Positions 1-7,982 of a stretch of DNA of 64,000 nucleotides are shown in pieces. The position numbers and the translations under genes are program-made. The stretch comes from Undibacterium paludis (GTDB lineage: Bacteria; Pseudomonadota; Gammaproteobacteria; Burkholderiales; Burkholderiaceae_D): the NCBI RefSeq assembly GCF_022568815.1, contig NZ_JAKZHX010000022.1, positions 1-64,000 of the forward strand. The letters are read 5' to 3'. The notes under the pieces are model-generated. The model worked only from the letters and a program-made list of their open reading frames with translations. It did no database searches and was not told where the DNA came from. Every line of letters starts with the position of its first letter. Position 1 is the first letter of the stretch.

Positions 1-118
1 CATGAGGCAACGGAATTGATTATGATTTTTTTTCATCTTATATAACCTGATAAACAGCCACATAAAAAAGCGATAACAAGATCAAGCCCCCCCGAGTCTC
101 CATCTTGAAACGGCACGT

Positions 119-391
119 TCAAATTGGCATTGCCCTGTTCACCCAGGCAGAATTTGTCAGTATTCCCTCTGAGACGGAGAGCTTTTCCAAGTTGCCAGAA
201 TTTACTCTCTCGAACAGCTCATTAGCAATCGCCACCGTTGCTAAAAGCTGAGTTTTAAGAGCAGCATGGAGACTCTCTGCCTGAAACTTACATAACTTCG
301 CAATAAATACATTCAATAAATCTTCGTTTATGTCAAACATGCCCGAGGCTAGCTCTACAAACCTACTCTCCAGTTTCAGCACATTTTCCAT
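119..391 (-). CDS. Small helical protein, phasin-like hypothetical
   Basis: A 90-residue protein if the ATG at 391 is used; a TTG at 430 in the same frame would add 13 residues. No good ribosome binding site is visible for either. The sequence is almost entirely amphipathic helix, with alternating hydrophobic and charged residues and no signal peptide. That resembles short phasins, which coat polyhydroxyalkanoate granules, but I cannot point to a diagnostic motif. It lies 62-100 bases downstream of hipA on the same strand, so it may be the last gene of that transcript or have its own promoter. No function is assigned with confidence. Confidence 0.45.
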   Translation of the reverse strand: MENVLKLESRFVELASGMFDINEDLLNVFIAKLCKFQAESLHAALKTQLLATVAIANELFERVNSGNLEKLSVSEGILTNSAWVNRAMPI

Positions 392-491
392 TACTCTGAT
401 TTGGGCAATAAACAGTTTTCCTATCGTCAAACTTGGCTACCAAATTGGTTTTTCATTAATACCGATCCAGTACCCCAACATATTCCCCTCG

Positions 492-1835
492 TCATTCAGA
501 CTGACTTGTCATCTCAGACAAAAATCTCACCTGCTGTCTGAGCATACCGTCCCGGATACTGCTCCAGATCTGCCCAGGAAAACCCATTGGCAATTGACGC
601 TCAACCTGCGCCAAAGCATCTGGTACGTGTTGAACCAGTCGCTGCATCTGCGCAAAACAATCCACAACACCTGTCTGCGCTGCCAGGACCTGCCAATGCC
701 GCACCTGCATCTCACTCATTTTAAAGTGCACGTTCTTTGACCTCAGGCCCATCGCCATCTTGATTTTCTTTTCCTGCAATTGATTGGCACCACGTCCAAT
801 CACGGGCCATGCCGACAGAATGTCGTACATGGGTGTCAGGCGGTAATCACCACCGGCCAGCAGAGCAATTGAAAAATTCTTGGCATGACCATCCGTTGCT
901 GCCAGCAACCAGAATGCCAGATTCATCAATACAAAATTCAGCTTGTCTTTGCTTGCGTTGGCGCTACCTTCCAGTATGTGCAAGCATTGCGCCATGCCGG
1001 GCCCGCCATCAGTTTCATATTTATTGTCAGGCGCAACGCCGCTGGCCTGGCACAAATCTTCTTGTGGCAATCTGGCTATCCATTCCTGCCCCATCCATTT
1101 TCTGTCAAATCGCTCCACCACCAATACTTTTTGCGTACCAAATTGCGCGATGTCAGCCTTGGCCACTTCAAATCCCAATGCTGCCATGATACGCATGCAC
1201 AGCCATTCGTTTTCGATTGAACCAGACATATCGGCGCGCATGCCGCCAATCAGGCCCAAAGGCAATTTCAGGATATGTGTCGTTGGTGTTGTCCCATGCG
1301 GTACATGCCAATGCCCCTGATGCCATAGCAAGGCGGTTTTTTCTTGGGCACCCGCCAGTGAAATGCGAAAGTCGCTGATGATATTGCTGTCATCTTCATC
1401 GCTGGTTACATTCAACAATAATTTTTCGATTTCGCTGTCTGTCAGCCTGGTTGCGGTAATTTTATCGAAGCCTTCTGGCTTTACATCCGGCGGTAAAATT
1501 TGTACAGCGCCTATGCAATCACGCCCTACTGCTTCGAGTAAATCCGGCACAGTTGTGGAAGAGCGTTGATAGCGATGACTGATGCGCTGCCTGATCTTTT
1601 TATTGTCAGGTAAAAGATTGTCAAAGTAGTTTTTTACGGCCATACCGCGCAAGACATTCAGGCCTGCGGTAACAGGTAAAGAGAGTGACAGAGGACGAGC
1701 AGCAGTCGATTTGATCCAGCTTTCTGCATACTCAAATTGATGTGTGTCTGCGCGATCCCAACTCCAGATACCAACCAGTAAGCCGTTCATCCAGACATTG
1801 AGTGAGCGATGAATACGAGATTTGTTCATGATCAC
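492..1835 (-). CDS. hipA: HipA-family serine/threonine kinase toxin
   Basis: HipA kinases phosphorylate a tRNA synthetase (GltX in E. coli) and so halt translation; the partner HipB neutralises them. The protein is 447 residues from a GTG at 1835, or 445 from the ATG at 1829. The N-terminal HipA domain (about 10-115) carries the FDNLLPD region seen in the family. The kinase core has the ISLAGAQEKT loop (158-167, matching the ejectable phosphorylatable loop), the catalytic TDGHAKN loop (Asp315) and the metal-binding YD (Asp338), so it looks catalytically intact. The GTG start overlaps the hipB stop in the string GTGA, which suggests translational coupling. The length is typical for the family. 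The target in this organism is unknown. Confidence 0.93.
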   Translation of the reverse strand: MIMNKSRIHRSLNVWMNGLLVGIWSWDRADTHQFEYAESWIKSTAARPLSLSLPVTAGLNVLRGMAVKNYFDNLLPDNKKIRQRISHRYQRSSTTVPDLLEAVGRDCIGAVQILPPDVKPEGFDKITATRLTDSEIEKLLLNVTSDEDDSNIISDFRISLAGAQEKTALLWHQGHWHVPHGTTPTTHILKLPLGLIGGMRADMSGSIENEWLCMRIMAALGFEVAKADIAQFGTQKVLVVERFDRKWMGQEWIARLPQEDLCQASGVAPDNKYETDGGPGMAQCLHILEGSANASKDKLNFVLMNLAFWLLAATDGHAKNFSIALLAGGDYRLTPMYDILSAWPVIGRGANQLQEKKIKMAMGLRSKNVHFKMSEMQVRHWQVLAAQTGVVDCFAQMQRLVQHVPDALAQVERQLPMGFPGQIWSSIRDGMLRQQVRFLSEMTSQSE

Positions 1836-2101
1836 CAGTCAGGTTGAGTGTCGTTATCAGTTTTGCCAGCAGCAGCCTGCCTACCCTCGCGCTTGTAGAT
1901 AGACAAACCACAGCCAAGCAAATGCAGGATGCTCAGCATCTGGTCCAGGCTCACTGCGCCAGGGTTATTTTCTATATTGGCGACCCTGACCTGCCCCACA
2001 CCAAGCAGTTTGCCTAAGTCAGCCTGAGACAGTCCCTGTTCACGGCGCAAGGATTTGAGATGGCTACCAAGCTGCATTGCCAGACTGATTCTATAATCCA
2101 T
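1832..2101 (-). CDS. hipB: HipB-like antitoxin and autorepressor
   Basis: An Xre-type helix-turn-helix protein that should bind HipA and repress the operon. I chose the ATG at 2101 (89 residues) because AAGGAAGG lies seven bases upstream; a GTG at 2134 would add 11 residues. The HTH spans roughly residues 8-62, with the recognition segment in LSQADLGKLLGVGQVRVANIE. The C-terminal tail is short and charged (EGRQAAAGKTDNDTQPDW), like the flexible tail that makes HipB prone to proteolysis. The stop overlaps the hipA GTG by four bases. Two matching palindromes lie 39-115 bases upstream of the chosen start. Confidence 0.9.
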   Translation of the reverse strand: MDYRISLAMQLGSHLKSLRREQGLSQADLGKLLGVGQVRVANIENNPGAVSLDQMLSILHLLGCGLSIYKREGRQAAAGKTDNDTQPDW

Positions 2102-2139
2102 ATGTTCTGCCTTCCTTAAGTCAGGTATGATCACCTCAA

Positions 2140-2216
2140 AGTGACAATTTCAATTTATCACTCAAAAGAAATAAAATCAATATATTATCTTTAAGTGATA
2201 TTTCAGTATTATCACT
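2140..2216. promoter_or_regulatory. Paired HipB operators over the hipBA promoter
   Basis: Two 23-bp palindromes share the form AGTGAYA-N9-TATCACT, at 2140-2162 (AGTGACA left arm) and 2194-2216 (AGTGATA left arm). Their centres are 54 bp apart, close to five helical turns, so dimers would sit on one face. On the minus strand a TTGATT (2175-2180) and TAAATT (2152-2157) are separated by 17 bases and fit a sigma-70 promoter. One operator would cover the -10 and the other lie just upstream of the -35. The E. coli hip operators are TATCC-N8-GGATA, a similar layout with different bases. Assignment to HipB is inference from position. Confidence 0.75.
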
Positions 2217-2299
2217 AATAAGATATAAACTGATATTCAGTACTAGAGCCCACGACTACGGGTCAGTTCCTGACAAGCATCCTGAATTTTTTTCACCAA

Positions 2300-2336
2300 T
2301 TAACGTTTACGTAAACGTCAATTCCTGTGCTATTCT
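2300..2336 (+). promoter_or_regulatory. LiuR-like palindrome and -10 ahead of the valine operon
   Basis: A 16-bp perfect palindrome, ACGTTTACGTAAACGT, lies at 2303-2318 and extends to 22 bp (2300-2321) with one mismatched pair. It resembles operators I recall for LiuR-type MerR regulators of branched-chain amino acid catabolism. TATTCT at 2331-2336 could be the -10, placing the transcript start a few bases from the riboswitch. The regulator gene is not in this window, so the name is inference. Confidence 0.55.
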
Positions 2337-2342
2337 AAAAAT

Positions 2343-2555
2343 AACAGGTGCACACCCCAATTTCTTGGGCTGTGTTAAACGGGAAAGTGGTTGTCCTGAA
2401 CCATGTCGCCAGCAGGTGGCAGTCTGGGTTCAGGGCGCTAAGCCCCTGCTGCCTCCGCAACGGTAAGCGAGTGCGGTTACATCATCCACGCCACTGGTCA
2501 GGCCTGACTGGGAAGGCGATGTAACAAGTCTTGCAAGCCCGGATACCGGCCTGTT
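2343..2555 (+). ncRNA. Cobalamin (B12) riboswitch
   Basis: The closing stem is AACAGG (2343-2348) with CCTGTT (2550-2555). Conserved blocks follow in order: the AAACGGGAAAGTGG segment (about 2377-2390), the CTGCTGCCTCCGCAACGGTAA core (about 2446-2466), the CCACTGG and GGGAAGGCG segments (about 2491-2518), and the B12 box AGCCCGGATACCGGCCTG (2536-2553). This is the usual adenosylcobalamin-class layout. These elements normally lower downstream expression when cobalamin is plentiful. The first recognisable gene on the strand is mmsA, 298 bases further on, which is not a usual target. No T-run hairpin is obvious right after the aptamer, so control of translation is likelier than termination. Confidence 0.9.
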
Positions 2556-2599
2556 GATCGCTGAGAAAACACTGCGGAAGGCTGTGTTCGGGATGTGGC

Positions 2600-2857
2600 A
2601 TGGTGCGTCTGTTCTTTTCGGGTGGGCGGGTGCCGGTCTTCAACATGGATTCTTTTTGTTTTCCCAAGGTCTGGTCACGTACGGAAGGTGCGTGGCGGGT
2701 GTGCGTTCACACGGCGCATGCCCATGGTCAGGGCCATTGCTGCGGCTTGATTGTTGCGGTGGTTACCCTGTTTTTCAGGCATCAGTGCGGCTTTGTTGCG
2801 GGCGTGGCCCGCCGTCTGTCCGCGCGCAATCAGGAAAGTCCAGGCAAGACATCATGA
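2600..2857 (+). CDS. Possible Cys/His-rich leader ORF between riboswitch and mmsA
   Basis: An 85-codon ORF whose TGA stop overlaps the mmsA ATG as ATGA, an arrangement typical of translational coupling. It carries a dense Cys/His patch (Cys35, His37, His40, His42, His46, Cys47, Cys48) followed by a short hydrophobic stretch (49-60). A GGAAGG lies 18 bases upstream of the ATG, too far for a good ribosome binding site. The mmsA frame is also open through this stretch, so open frames alone are weak evidence here. I recognise no family. It may be a regulatory leader peptide, a metal-binding small protein, the remnant of a B12 or cobalt gene, or chance. Confidence 0.3.
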   Translation: MVRLFFSGGRVPVFNMDSFCFPKVWSRTEGAWRVCVHTAHAHGQGHCCGLIVAVVTLFFRHQCGFVAGVARRLSARNQESPGKTS

Positions 2858-4365
2858 CATCTCTTACACAAGCCCCCAAGGTTAAACTGCTCGTCAATGG
2901 CGAATTGGTCGAATCGCAGACCACGCAATGGCGCAATGTGATCAACCCGGCCACCCAGCAGGTGCTGGCCCATGTGCCGTTTGCCACGTCCAGCGAGATG
3001 GAGGCCGCCGTGGCGGCCGCCAAGCATGCCTTCAAAACCTGGCGCAAGACCGCGATAGGCACACGCGCCCGCATCTTTTTGAAGTACCAGCAACTGATAC
3101 GTGAAAACATGGCCGAGCTGGCCGCACTGCTGACCGCCGAACAGGGCAAGACCCTGGCTGACGCCGAGGGCGACATCTTCCGTGGCCTGGAAGTGGTCGA
3201 GCACGCCGCCAATATCGGTAACCTGCAAATGGGCGAGATCGCCAACAATGTTGCCAGCGGCGTCGATACCTATACCCTGAACCAGCCACTCGGTGTGTGC
3301 GCTGGCATTACCCCTTTCAACTTCCCGGCGATGATACCGCTGTGGATGTTCCCCATGGCGATTGCCTGCGGCAATACCTTCATCCTGAAACCATCTGAGC
3401 AAGACCCTATGGTGACCATGCGTCTGGTCGAACTGGCGATGCAAGCCGGTATTCCGCCTGGTGTATTGAATGTCGTGCATGGCGGTGAAGAAGTTGTCAA
3501 TGCGATTTGCGATCACCCCGATATCAAGGCCGTGTCCTTCGTCGGCTCCACCCGCGTCGGCACGCATGTGTATAACCGTGCGACGCTGGCGGGCAAGCGT
3601 GCACAGTGCATGATGGGTGCGAAGAACCACGCGATTGTGCTGCCTGACGCGCATAAAGAACAAACCCTGAACAACCTCGCTGGTGCGGCCTTTGGTGCGG
3701 CTGGCCAGCGTTGCATGGCGCTGTCTGTCGTCATCCTCGTGGGTGAAGCCAATCAGTGGGTGCCAGAATTGCTGGACAAGGCGCGCAGCCTCAAGATCAA
3801 TGCCGGTGCAGAAGCTGGCACAGATATCGGCCCGGTCATCTCTTGCACAGCCAAAGAAAGGGTAGAAAGCCTGATTGCGCAAGGCATTGCAGAAGGTGCA
3901 AACCTGGTGCTGGATGGCCGTAAACCTGCAGTACCTGGCTATGAACACGGCAACTTCGTCGGCCCTACTGTCTTCACCCGCGTCAAGCCCGGCATGCGTG
4001 TGTATGAAGAAGAAATCTTTGGCCCCGTACTGTGCATCATGCAGGCAGATACGCTGGCAGATGCCATCGCCATCATCAACGCCAACCCTAACGGCAATGG
4101 CACTGCCCTGTTCACCCAGTCTGGCGCGGCTGCACGTACCTTTGAAGAAGATATTGACGTAGGCCAGATCGGCATCAACGTACCTATCCCTGTGCCTGTG
4201 CCACTGTTCTCATTTACGGGTTCACGCGCATCCAAACTCGGTGATCTGGGGCCATATGGCAAGCAGGTCATACAGTTCTATACCCAGACCAAGACCATCA
4301 CGGCGCGCTGGTTTGATGACAGCGTGACGGTGGGTAAGGTGAATACGACCATCTCGTTAAAGTAA
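2854..4365 (+). CDS. mmsA: CoA-acylating methylmalonate-semialdehyde dehydrogenase
   Basis: Oxidises methylmalonate semialdehyde to propionyl-CoA with NAD and CoA and loss of CO2, the last step of valine degradation in this cluster. The protein has 503 residues, the normal size. Visible marks are the substrate and cofactor segment [16 protein letters not shown], the ILKPSEQDP cofactor loop, and the catalytic Cys287 in [11 protein letters not shown] start at the ATG at 2854 because the conserved domain begins about 10 residues later; the frame stays open 100 codons upstream but that part is unlike any dehydrogenase. No strong ribosome binding site is seen, which fits coupling to the preceding ORF or riboswitch control of translation. 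Confidence 0.95.
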   Translation: MTSLTQAPKVKLLVNGELVESQTTQWRNVINPATQQVLAHVPFATSSEMEAAVAAAKHAFKTWRKTAIGTRARIFLKYQQLIRENMAELAALLTAEQGKTLADAEGDIFRGLEVVEHAANIGNLQMGEIANNVASGVDTYTLNQPLGVCAGITPFNFPAMIPLWMFPMAIACGNTFILKPSEQDPMVTMRLVELAMQAGIPPGVLNVVHGGEEVVNAICDHPDIKAVSFVGSTRVGTHVYNRATLAGKRAQCMMGAKNHAIVLPDAHKEQTLNNLAGAAFGAAGQRCMALSVVILVGEANQWVPELLDKARSLKINAGAEAGTDIGPVISCTAKERVESLIAQGIAEGANLVLDGRKPAVPGYEHGNFVGPTVFTRVKPGMRVYEEEIFGPVLCIMQADTLADAIAIINANPNGNGTALFTQSGAAARTFEEDIDVGQIGINVPIPVPVPLFSFTGSRASKLGDLGPYGKQVIQFYTQTKTITARWFDDSVTVGKVNTTISLK

Positions 4366-4392
4366 GGGAACATCCTAGCCACGGTGGTTGGA

Positions 4393-4518
4393 CAAGTGCA
4401 AGTGTGCATTTTTCCAGTTTCCTGGCTAGGCGTGACGACGACGCAGACTAGCGTCTGCTAGGAGGAACAACGACGGCAGGGAGCTGGGAAAGTGTGCAAT
4501 TGCACTTGTAGCGCTCTC
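4393..4518. repeat. Imperfect inverted-repeat element between mmsA and acyl-CoA dehydrogenase
   Basis: The outer arms begin CAAGTGCAAGTGTGC and end GCAATTGCACTTG, and continue inward as TTTTTCCAG-type against CTGGGAAAG-type sequence. In the middle is a perfect hairpin, GCAGAC-TAGC-GTCTGC (4443-4458). It looks like a small non-coding dispersed element in the operon rather than a terminator, since no T-run follows. Other copies in the genome cannot be seen from here. Confidence 0.6.
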
Positions 4519-4611
4519 CGCACGGTCATACCTTATTGAAAGCGAACGATGGTAAATACACTACTTCAACTATTGACTGCCAAAGCGGTCAACTACCGGG
4601 GCTAGGATGAT

Positions 4612-5772
4612 ATGGACTTCGAATTGAACGAAGACCAGCGCGCCTACCAACAATCTGCCCGCAGCTTTGCCGCCCATGAAATGGCGGCACAGGCAGCGCA
4701 TTGGGATGCCAATGCCCACTTCCCACTGGACGTGATTGCTCACGCCGGGGAATTGGGCTTTTGCGGCCTGTATGTGCCAGAAGAACTGGGCGGGCTGGGT
4801 TTGACGCGACTGGATGCAGCAATCGTGTTTGAAGAGCTGGCACGCGCCTGCCCTTCCACCACGGCTTACATCACCATCCACAATATGGCGAGCTGGATGA
4901 TCGCCCACTGGGCCACACCAGAAGTGCAGCAGGAATGGGTGCCCAGGCTGGCAGCAGGCAAAAAACTGGCGTCTTACTGCTTGACTGAGGCTGGCGCAGG
5001 TTCTGACGCAGCCTCGCTGCGCACTACCGCCATATTGGATGGCGACAGCTATGTCCTCAATGGCAGCAAAGCCTTTATCTCTGGCGCAGGCGCGACCAAT
5101 ATGCTGGTCGTAATGGCGCGCAGTGGCGGCGACGGCGCGGGCGGCATATCGGCCTTTGCCGTACCTGCCGACCTGCCCGGCATCAGCTATGGCAAGAAAG
5201 AAGACAAGATGGGCTGGAACAGCCAGCCCACCCGCACCGTCAACTTTGACCAGGTGCGGGTGCCGCGCAGCCACTTGCTCGGTGAAGAAGGCATGGGCTT
5301 TCGCATTGCCATGCGGGGTCTCGATGGGGGCCGCATCAACATCGCCACCTGCTCCATCGGCGCGGCGCAATCTGCCCTGAACAGCGCGCACAATTACATG
5401 AACGAGCGCATGCAGTTCCAGAAAAAACTGGCTGACTTCCAGGTGCTGCAATTCAAACTGGCCGACATGCAGACCGAGCTGGTCGCCGCCCGCCAGATGG
5501 TGCGCCTGGCCGCCAGCAAGCTAGACAGCAAGGCTGCCAATGCATCCGTGTATTGCGCCATGGCCAAGCGCCTGGCCACCGACACCGGCTTTGCCGTCTG
5601 CAATGAAGCGCTGCAAATCCACGGCGGTTACGGCTATATACGCGAATACCCGCTGGAGCGCTTCCTGCGCGATGTCAGGGTGCACCAGATACTCGAAGGC
5701 ACGAATGAAATCATGCGCGTCATCGTCGCCCGCCACATGTTAAGCCAAGACACTACCGAGGAGTTTTTATGA
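4612..5772 (+). CDS. Isobutyryl-CoA dehydrogenase (acyl-CoA dehydrogenase family)
   Basis: A FAD-dependent acyl-CoA dehydrogenase of 386 residues that should convert isobutyryl-CoA to methacrylyl-CoA, passing electrons to electron-transfer flavoprotein. The family segments YCLTEAGAGSDAASL and GYGYIREYPLERFLRD are present, and the catalytic base is Glu362 in ILEGTNEIMR. The specificity call rests on the neighbours: the next two genes and mmsA/mmsB make up the remaining valine steps. Its TGA overlaps the next ATG by four bases. Short- or branched-chain acyl-CoA dehydrogenases look alike, so isobutyryl-CoA is inferred from context. Confidence 0.9.
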   Translation: MDFELNEDQRAYQQSARSFAAHEMAAQAAHWDANAHFPLDVIAHAGELGFCGLYVPEELGGLGLTRLDAAIVFEELARACPSTTAYITIHNMASWMIAHWATPEVQQEWVPRLAAGKKLASYCLTEAGAGSDAASLRTTAILDGDSYVLNGSKAFISGAGATNMLVVMARSGGDGAGGISAFAVPADLPGISYGKKEDKMGWNSQPTRTVNFDQVRVPRSHLLGEEGMGFRIAMRGLDGGRINIATCSIGAAQSALNSAHNYMNERMQFQKKLADFQVLQFKLADMQTELVAARQMVRLAASKLDSKAANASVYCAMAKRLATDTGFAVCNEALQIHGGYGYIREYPLERFLRDVRVHQILEGTNEIMRVIVARHMLSQDTTEEFL

Positions 5773-6560
5773 GCAAGTACGCCAACTACACCAACCTGCA
5801 ATGCGAAATCATAGGCCACACCGCCCTGGTCACCATTGCCAACCCGCCTGCCAACACCTGGACCTCGGCGGGTTTACAATCGCTGACGCAACTGGTCAAT
5901 GATCTCAATGCCGATGCCAATATCTACAGCCTGGTCATCACAGGTTCAAGCCAGAAATTCTTTTCAGCAGGCGCAGATTTGAAGCTGTTTGCCGATGGCG
6001 ACAAGGCCGTGGCGCTCGACATGGCGCGCCGCTTTGGTGAAGCCTTTGAAACCCTGAGCCGCTTCCGTGGTGTCTCCATCGCTGCCATTAATGGCTATGC
6101 CATGGGCGGCGGTCTGGAATGCGCACTGGCCTGCGACCTGCGCATTGCCGAAACCCAGGCGCAACTGGCCCTGCCAGAAGCCGCCGTTGGCTTGCTGCCC
6201 TGCGCTGGCGGCACACAAAACCTTGCCTGGCTGGTCGGCGAAGGCTGGGCTAAGCGCCTGATTTTGTGTGGTGAACGCATCGATGCCGCCACGGCATTGC
6301 GCATAGGCCTGGTCGAAGAAGTCGTTGCCACCGGCGGTGCACTCGATCATGCACTGGCCCTGGCCAAACAGGTCGGCAAACAAAGCCCGACCAGCGTCAA
6401 GGCTTGCAAGCAACTGATACAGGGCGCACGCCATCAGCCGCTGAATACCGTCTTGCCACAAGAACGCGAAGCCTTTCTGGCGCTGTTTGATACAGCAGAT
6501 CAAAAAGAAGGTGTATCCGCCTTCCTGGAAAAACGTTCACCCGTGTGGAGTAATTCATGA
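5769..6560 (+). CDS. Enoyl-CoA hydratase (methacrylyl-CoA hydratase role)
   Basis: A crotonase-fold enzyme of 263 residues that should hydrate methacrylyl-CoA to 3-hydroxyisobutyryl-CoA. The oxyanion-hole segments are SAGADLKLFADGD and GYAMGGGLECALACDLRIA, and both catalytic acids appear to be present, in GGGLEC and in LALPEAAVGLLP. The start overlaps the upstream stop as ATGA, and its own stop overlaps the next start the same way, so three genes are tightly coupled. A general short-chain enoyl-CoA hydratase activity is equally possible from sequence alone. Confidence 0.92.
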   Translation: MSKYANYTNLQCEIIGHTALVTIANPPANTWTSAGLQSLTQLVNDLNADANIYSLVITGSSQKFFSAGADLKLFADGDKAVALDMARRFGEAFETLSRFRGVSIAAINGYAMGGGLECALACDLRIAETQAQLALPEAAVGLLPCAGGTQNLAWLVGEGWAKRLILCGERIDAATALRIGLVEEVVATGGALDHALALAKQVGKQSPTSVKACKQLIQGARHQPLNTVLPQEREAFLALFDTADQKEGVSAFLEKRSPVWSNS

Positions 6561-7750
6561 ACGCACCTACTCCCTCTTTCCTGTTCGAGACCCGGCCCAC
6601 TGCAGGCGGCATGCAGCTAGGCATCGCCACCCTCAATGCAGAAAAAACCCTGAACGCCCTCTCCAAAGACATGGTGCAATTGCTGGCTGCGCAATTGCAG
6701 GTATGGGATCAAGACGACAGCATCGCCCTGGTCGTCTTGCAGGCGGCCGGTGAAAAAGCATTCTGCGCCGGTGGCGACCTGCAAAACCTGTATGCCAGCA
6801 TGCGCGAGCATCATGCGTCGGACAAAAAAGATGATCTGCTCGGCAATGCCTATGCCCTCGATTTTTTTGAGCAGGAATACCGCCTCGATTACCAGATCCA
6901 CACTTACCGCAAACCCATACTGTGCTGGGGCCACGGCATCGTCATGGGAGGTGGCATAGGCTTGATGGCAGGCGCCAGCCACCGCGTCGTCACAGAAAAA
7001 TCCCGCCTGGCCATGCCTGAGATTGCGATTGGCCTCTTCCCCGACGTAGGCGGCACCTGGTTCCTGAATCGCATGCCGGGCAAGCTGGGTTTGTTTCTGG
7101 CATTGACGGGCGCGAACATCAATGCCAGTGATGCCGTATTTGTGAAGCTGGCCGACCTGCAATTGCCGCACGAGAGCAAGGCAGAACTGCTGGCACGCCT
7201 GCAAGCCTGTGCATGGAGCAAGCAGTCAGACAACAATCATCTGCGCCTGAGCCATATCCTGCATGAGCAGCAACGCAGTGCCAACGTAGTCGGCAGCGCC
7301 GGGCCATTACGCCAGCATTTTGACCTGATCAACCAACTGTGCAGCGCTGCTGACCTCGGTACGATAGTCAGCAATATCTGCCAGCTCGATGCAAGCGTCG
7401 TGAACGATGATGCATGGTTGCAAAAAGCCGTCACCAGCCTGCAAAAAGGTAGCCCGACATCTGCCTGGCTGGCGCATGCTTTGCAAGAACGCGGCAAGCA
7501 TTTGTCGCTGGCAGAAGTATTCCGTATGGAACTGGTGGCAGCGCTGGCCTGCGCGCAAGGGCATGATTTTGCGGAAGGCATACGGGCGCTGATTATCGAC
7601 AAGGACCAGAAGCCGCAATGGTTGCCGGGCAGCCTGGCGGAATTTGGGGTACAGGATGGTGCTGCCTACTTCAGCCAGCCATGGGCGGTGGGGCAGCATC
7701 CTTTGCGGGATTTGGGTGCGGTTGAGAATGTGCAAAAAAGAGCCGCATAA
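6557..7750 (+). CDS. 3-hydroxyisobutyryl-CoA hydrolase
   Basis: A crotonase-superfamily thioesterase of 397 residues, longer than hydratases because of the C-terminal ECH_2-type extension that marks this family. It should release 3-hydroxyisobutyrate from its CoA ester, keeping methacrylyl-CoA low. Visible segments are FCAGGDLQNLY, the GHGIVMGGGIGLMAGASHR oxyanion region, and RLAMPEIAIGLFPDVGGTW with the family's active-site acids. The ATG overlaps the upstream stop by four bases. The product is the substrate of MmsB, encoded next. Confidence 0.93.
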   Translation: MNAPTPSFLFETRPTAGGMQLGIATLNAEKTLNALSKDMVQLLAAQLQVWDQDDSIALVVLQAAGEKAFCAGGDLQNLYASMREHHASDKKDDLLGNAYALDFFEQEYRLDYQIHTYRKPILCWGHGIVMGGGIGLMAGASHRVVTEKSRLAMPEIAIGLFPDVGGTWFLNRMPGKLGLFLALTGANINASDAVFVKLADLQLPHESKAELLARLQACAWSKQSDNNHLRLSHILHEQQRSANVVGSAGPLRQHFDLINQLCSAADLGTIVSNICQLDASVVNDDAWLQKAVTSLQKGSPTSAWLAHALQERGKHLSLAEVFRMELVAALACAQGHDFAEGIRALIIDKDQKPQWLPGSLAEFGVQDGAAYFSQPWAVGQHPLRDLGAVENVQKRAA

Positions 7751-7783
7751 ATATAAAACGAAGCCCCCTACGGGTCGGGTTGC

Positions 7784-7920
7784 GTCGTAGGTTGGGCTAG
7801 GTTTTACCAGCCCAACACTGAGTCTCAACAAACGTATAAGTTATTTAGAGACCGAGTGTTGGGCCGGGCCTCGCTAGGCTGATACCCCGTAGCCTAGCGA
7901 GGCCCGGCCCAACCTACGAG
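7784..7920. repeat. Nested palindromic element (GTAGGTTGGGC family) between hydrolase and mmsB
   Basis: The outer arms are CGTAGGTTGGGC (7786-7797) and GCCCAACCTACG (about 7906-7917). Inside is a perfect 23-bp stem (7858-7880 with 7891-7913) around a 10-base loop, and a competing hairpin of CCCAACACT with AGTGTTGGG. Related short hairpins occur at 55648-55672 and 60737-60762. A T-run follows at about 7924-7930, so it could attenuate transcription into mmsB. The role is inference. Confidence 0.75.
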
Positions 7921-7982
7921 CTACGATTTTTTAAATCCCCTCCCCTTCAAGGGGAAGGAGCTAAAACCAAGGAGATCACATC

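Noticed and set aside
2554-2853. Upstream extension of the mmsA open frame by 100 codons
   Set aside because: The extension is unlike any dehydrogenase, begins inside the riboswitch stem, and the conserved domain starts just after the ATG at 2854.
2830-3948. 372-codon ORF antisense to mmsA
   Set aside because: It mirrors the third-position bias of a clear gene on the other strand and has no family resemblance.
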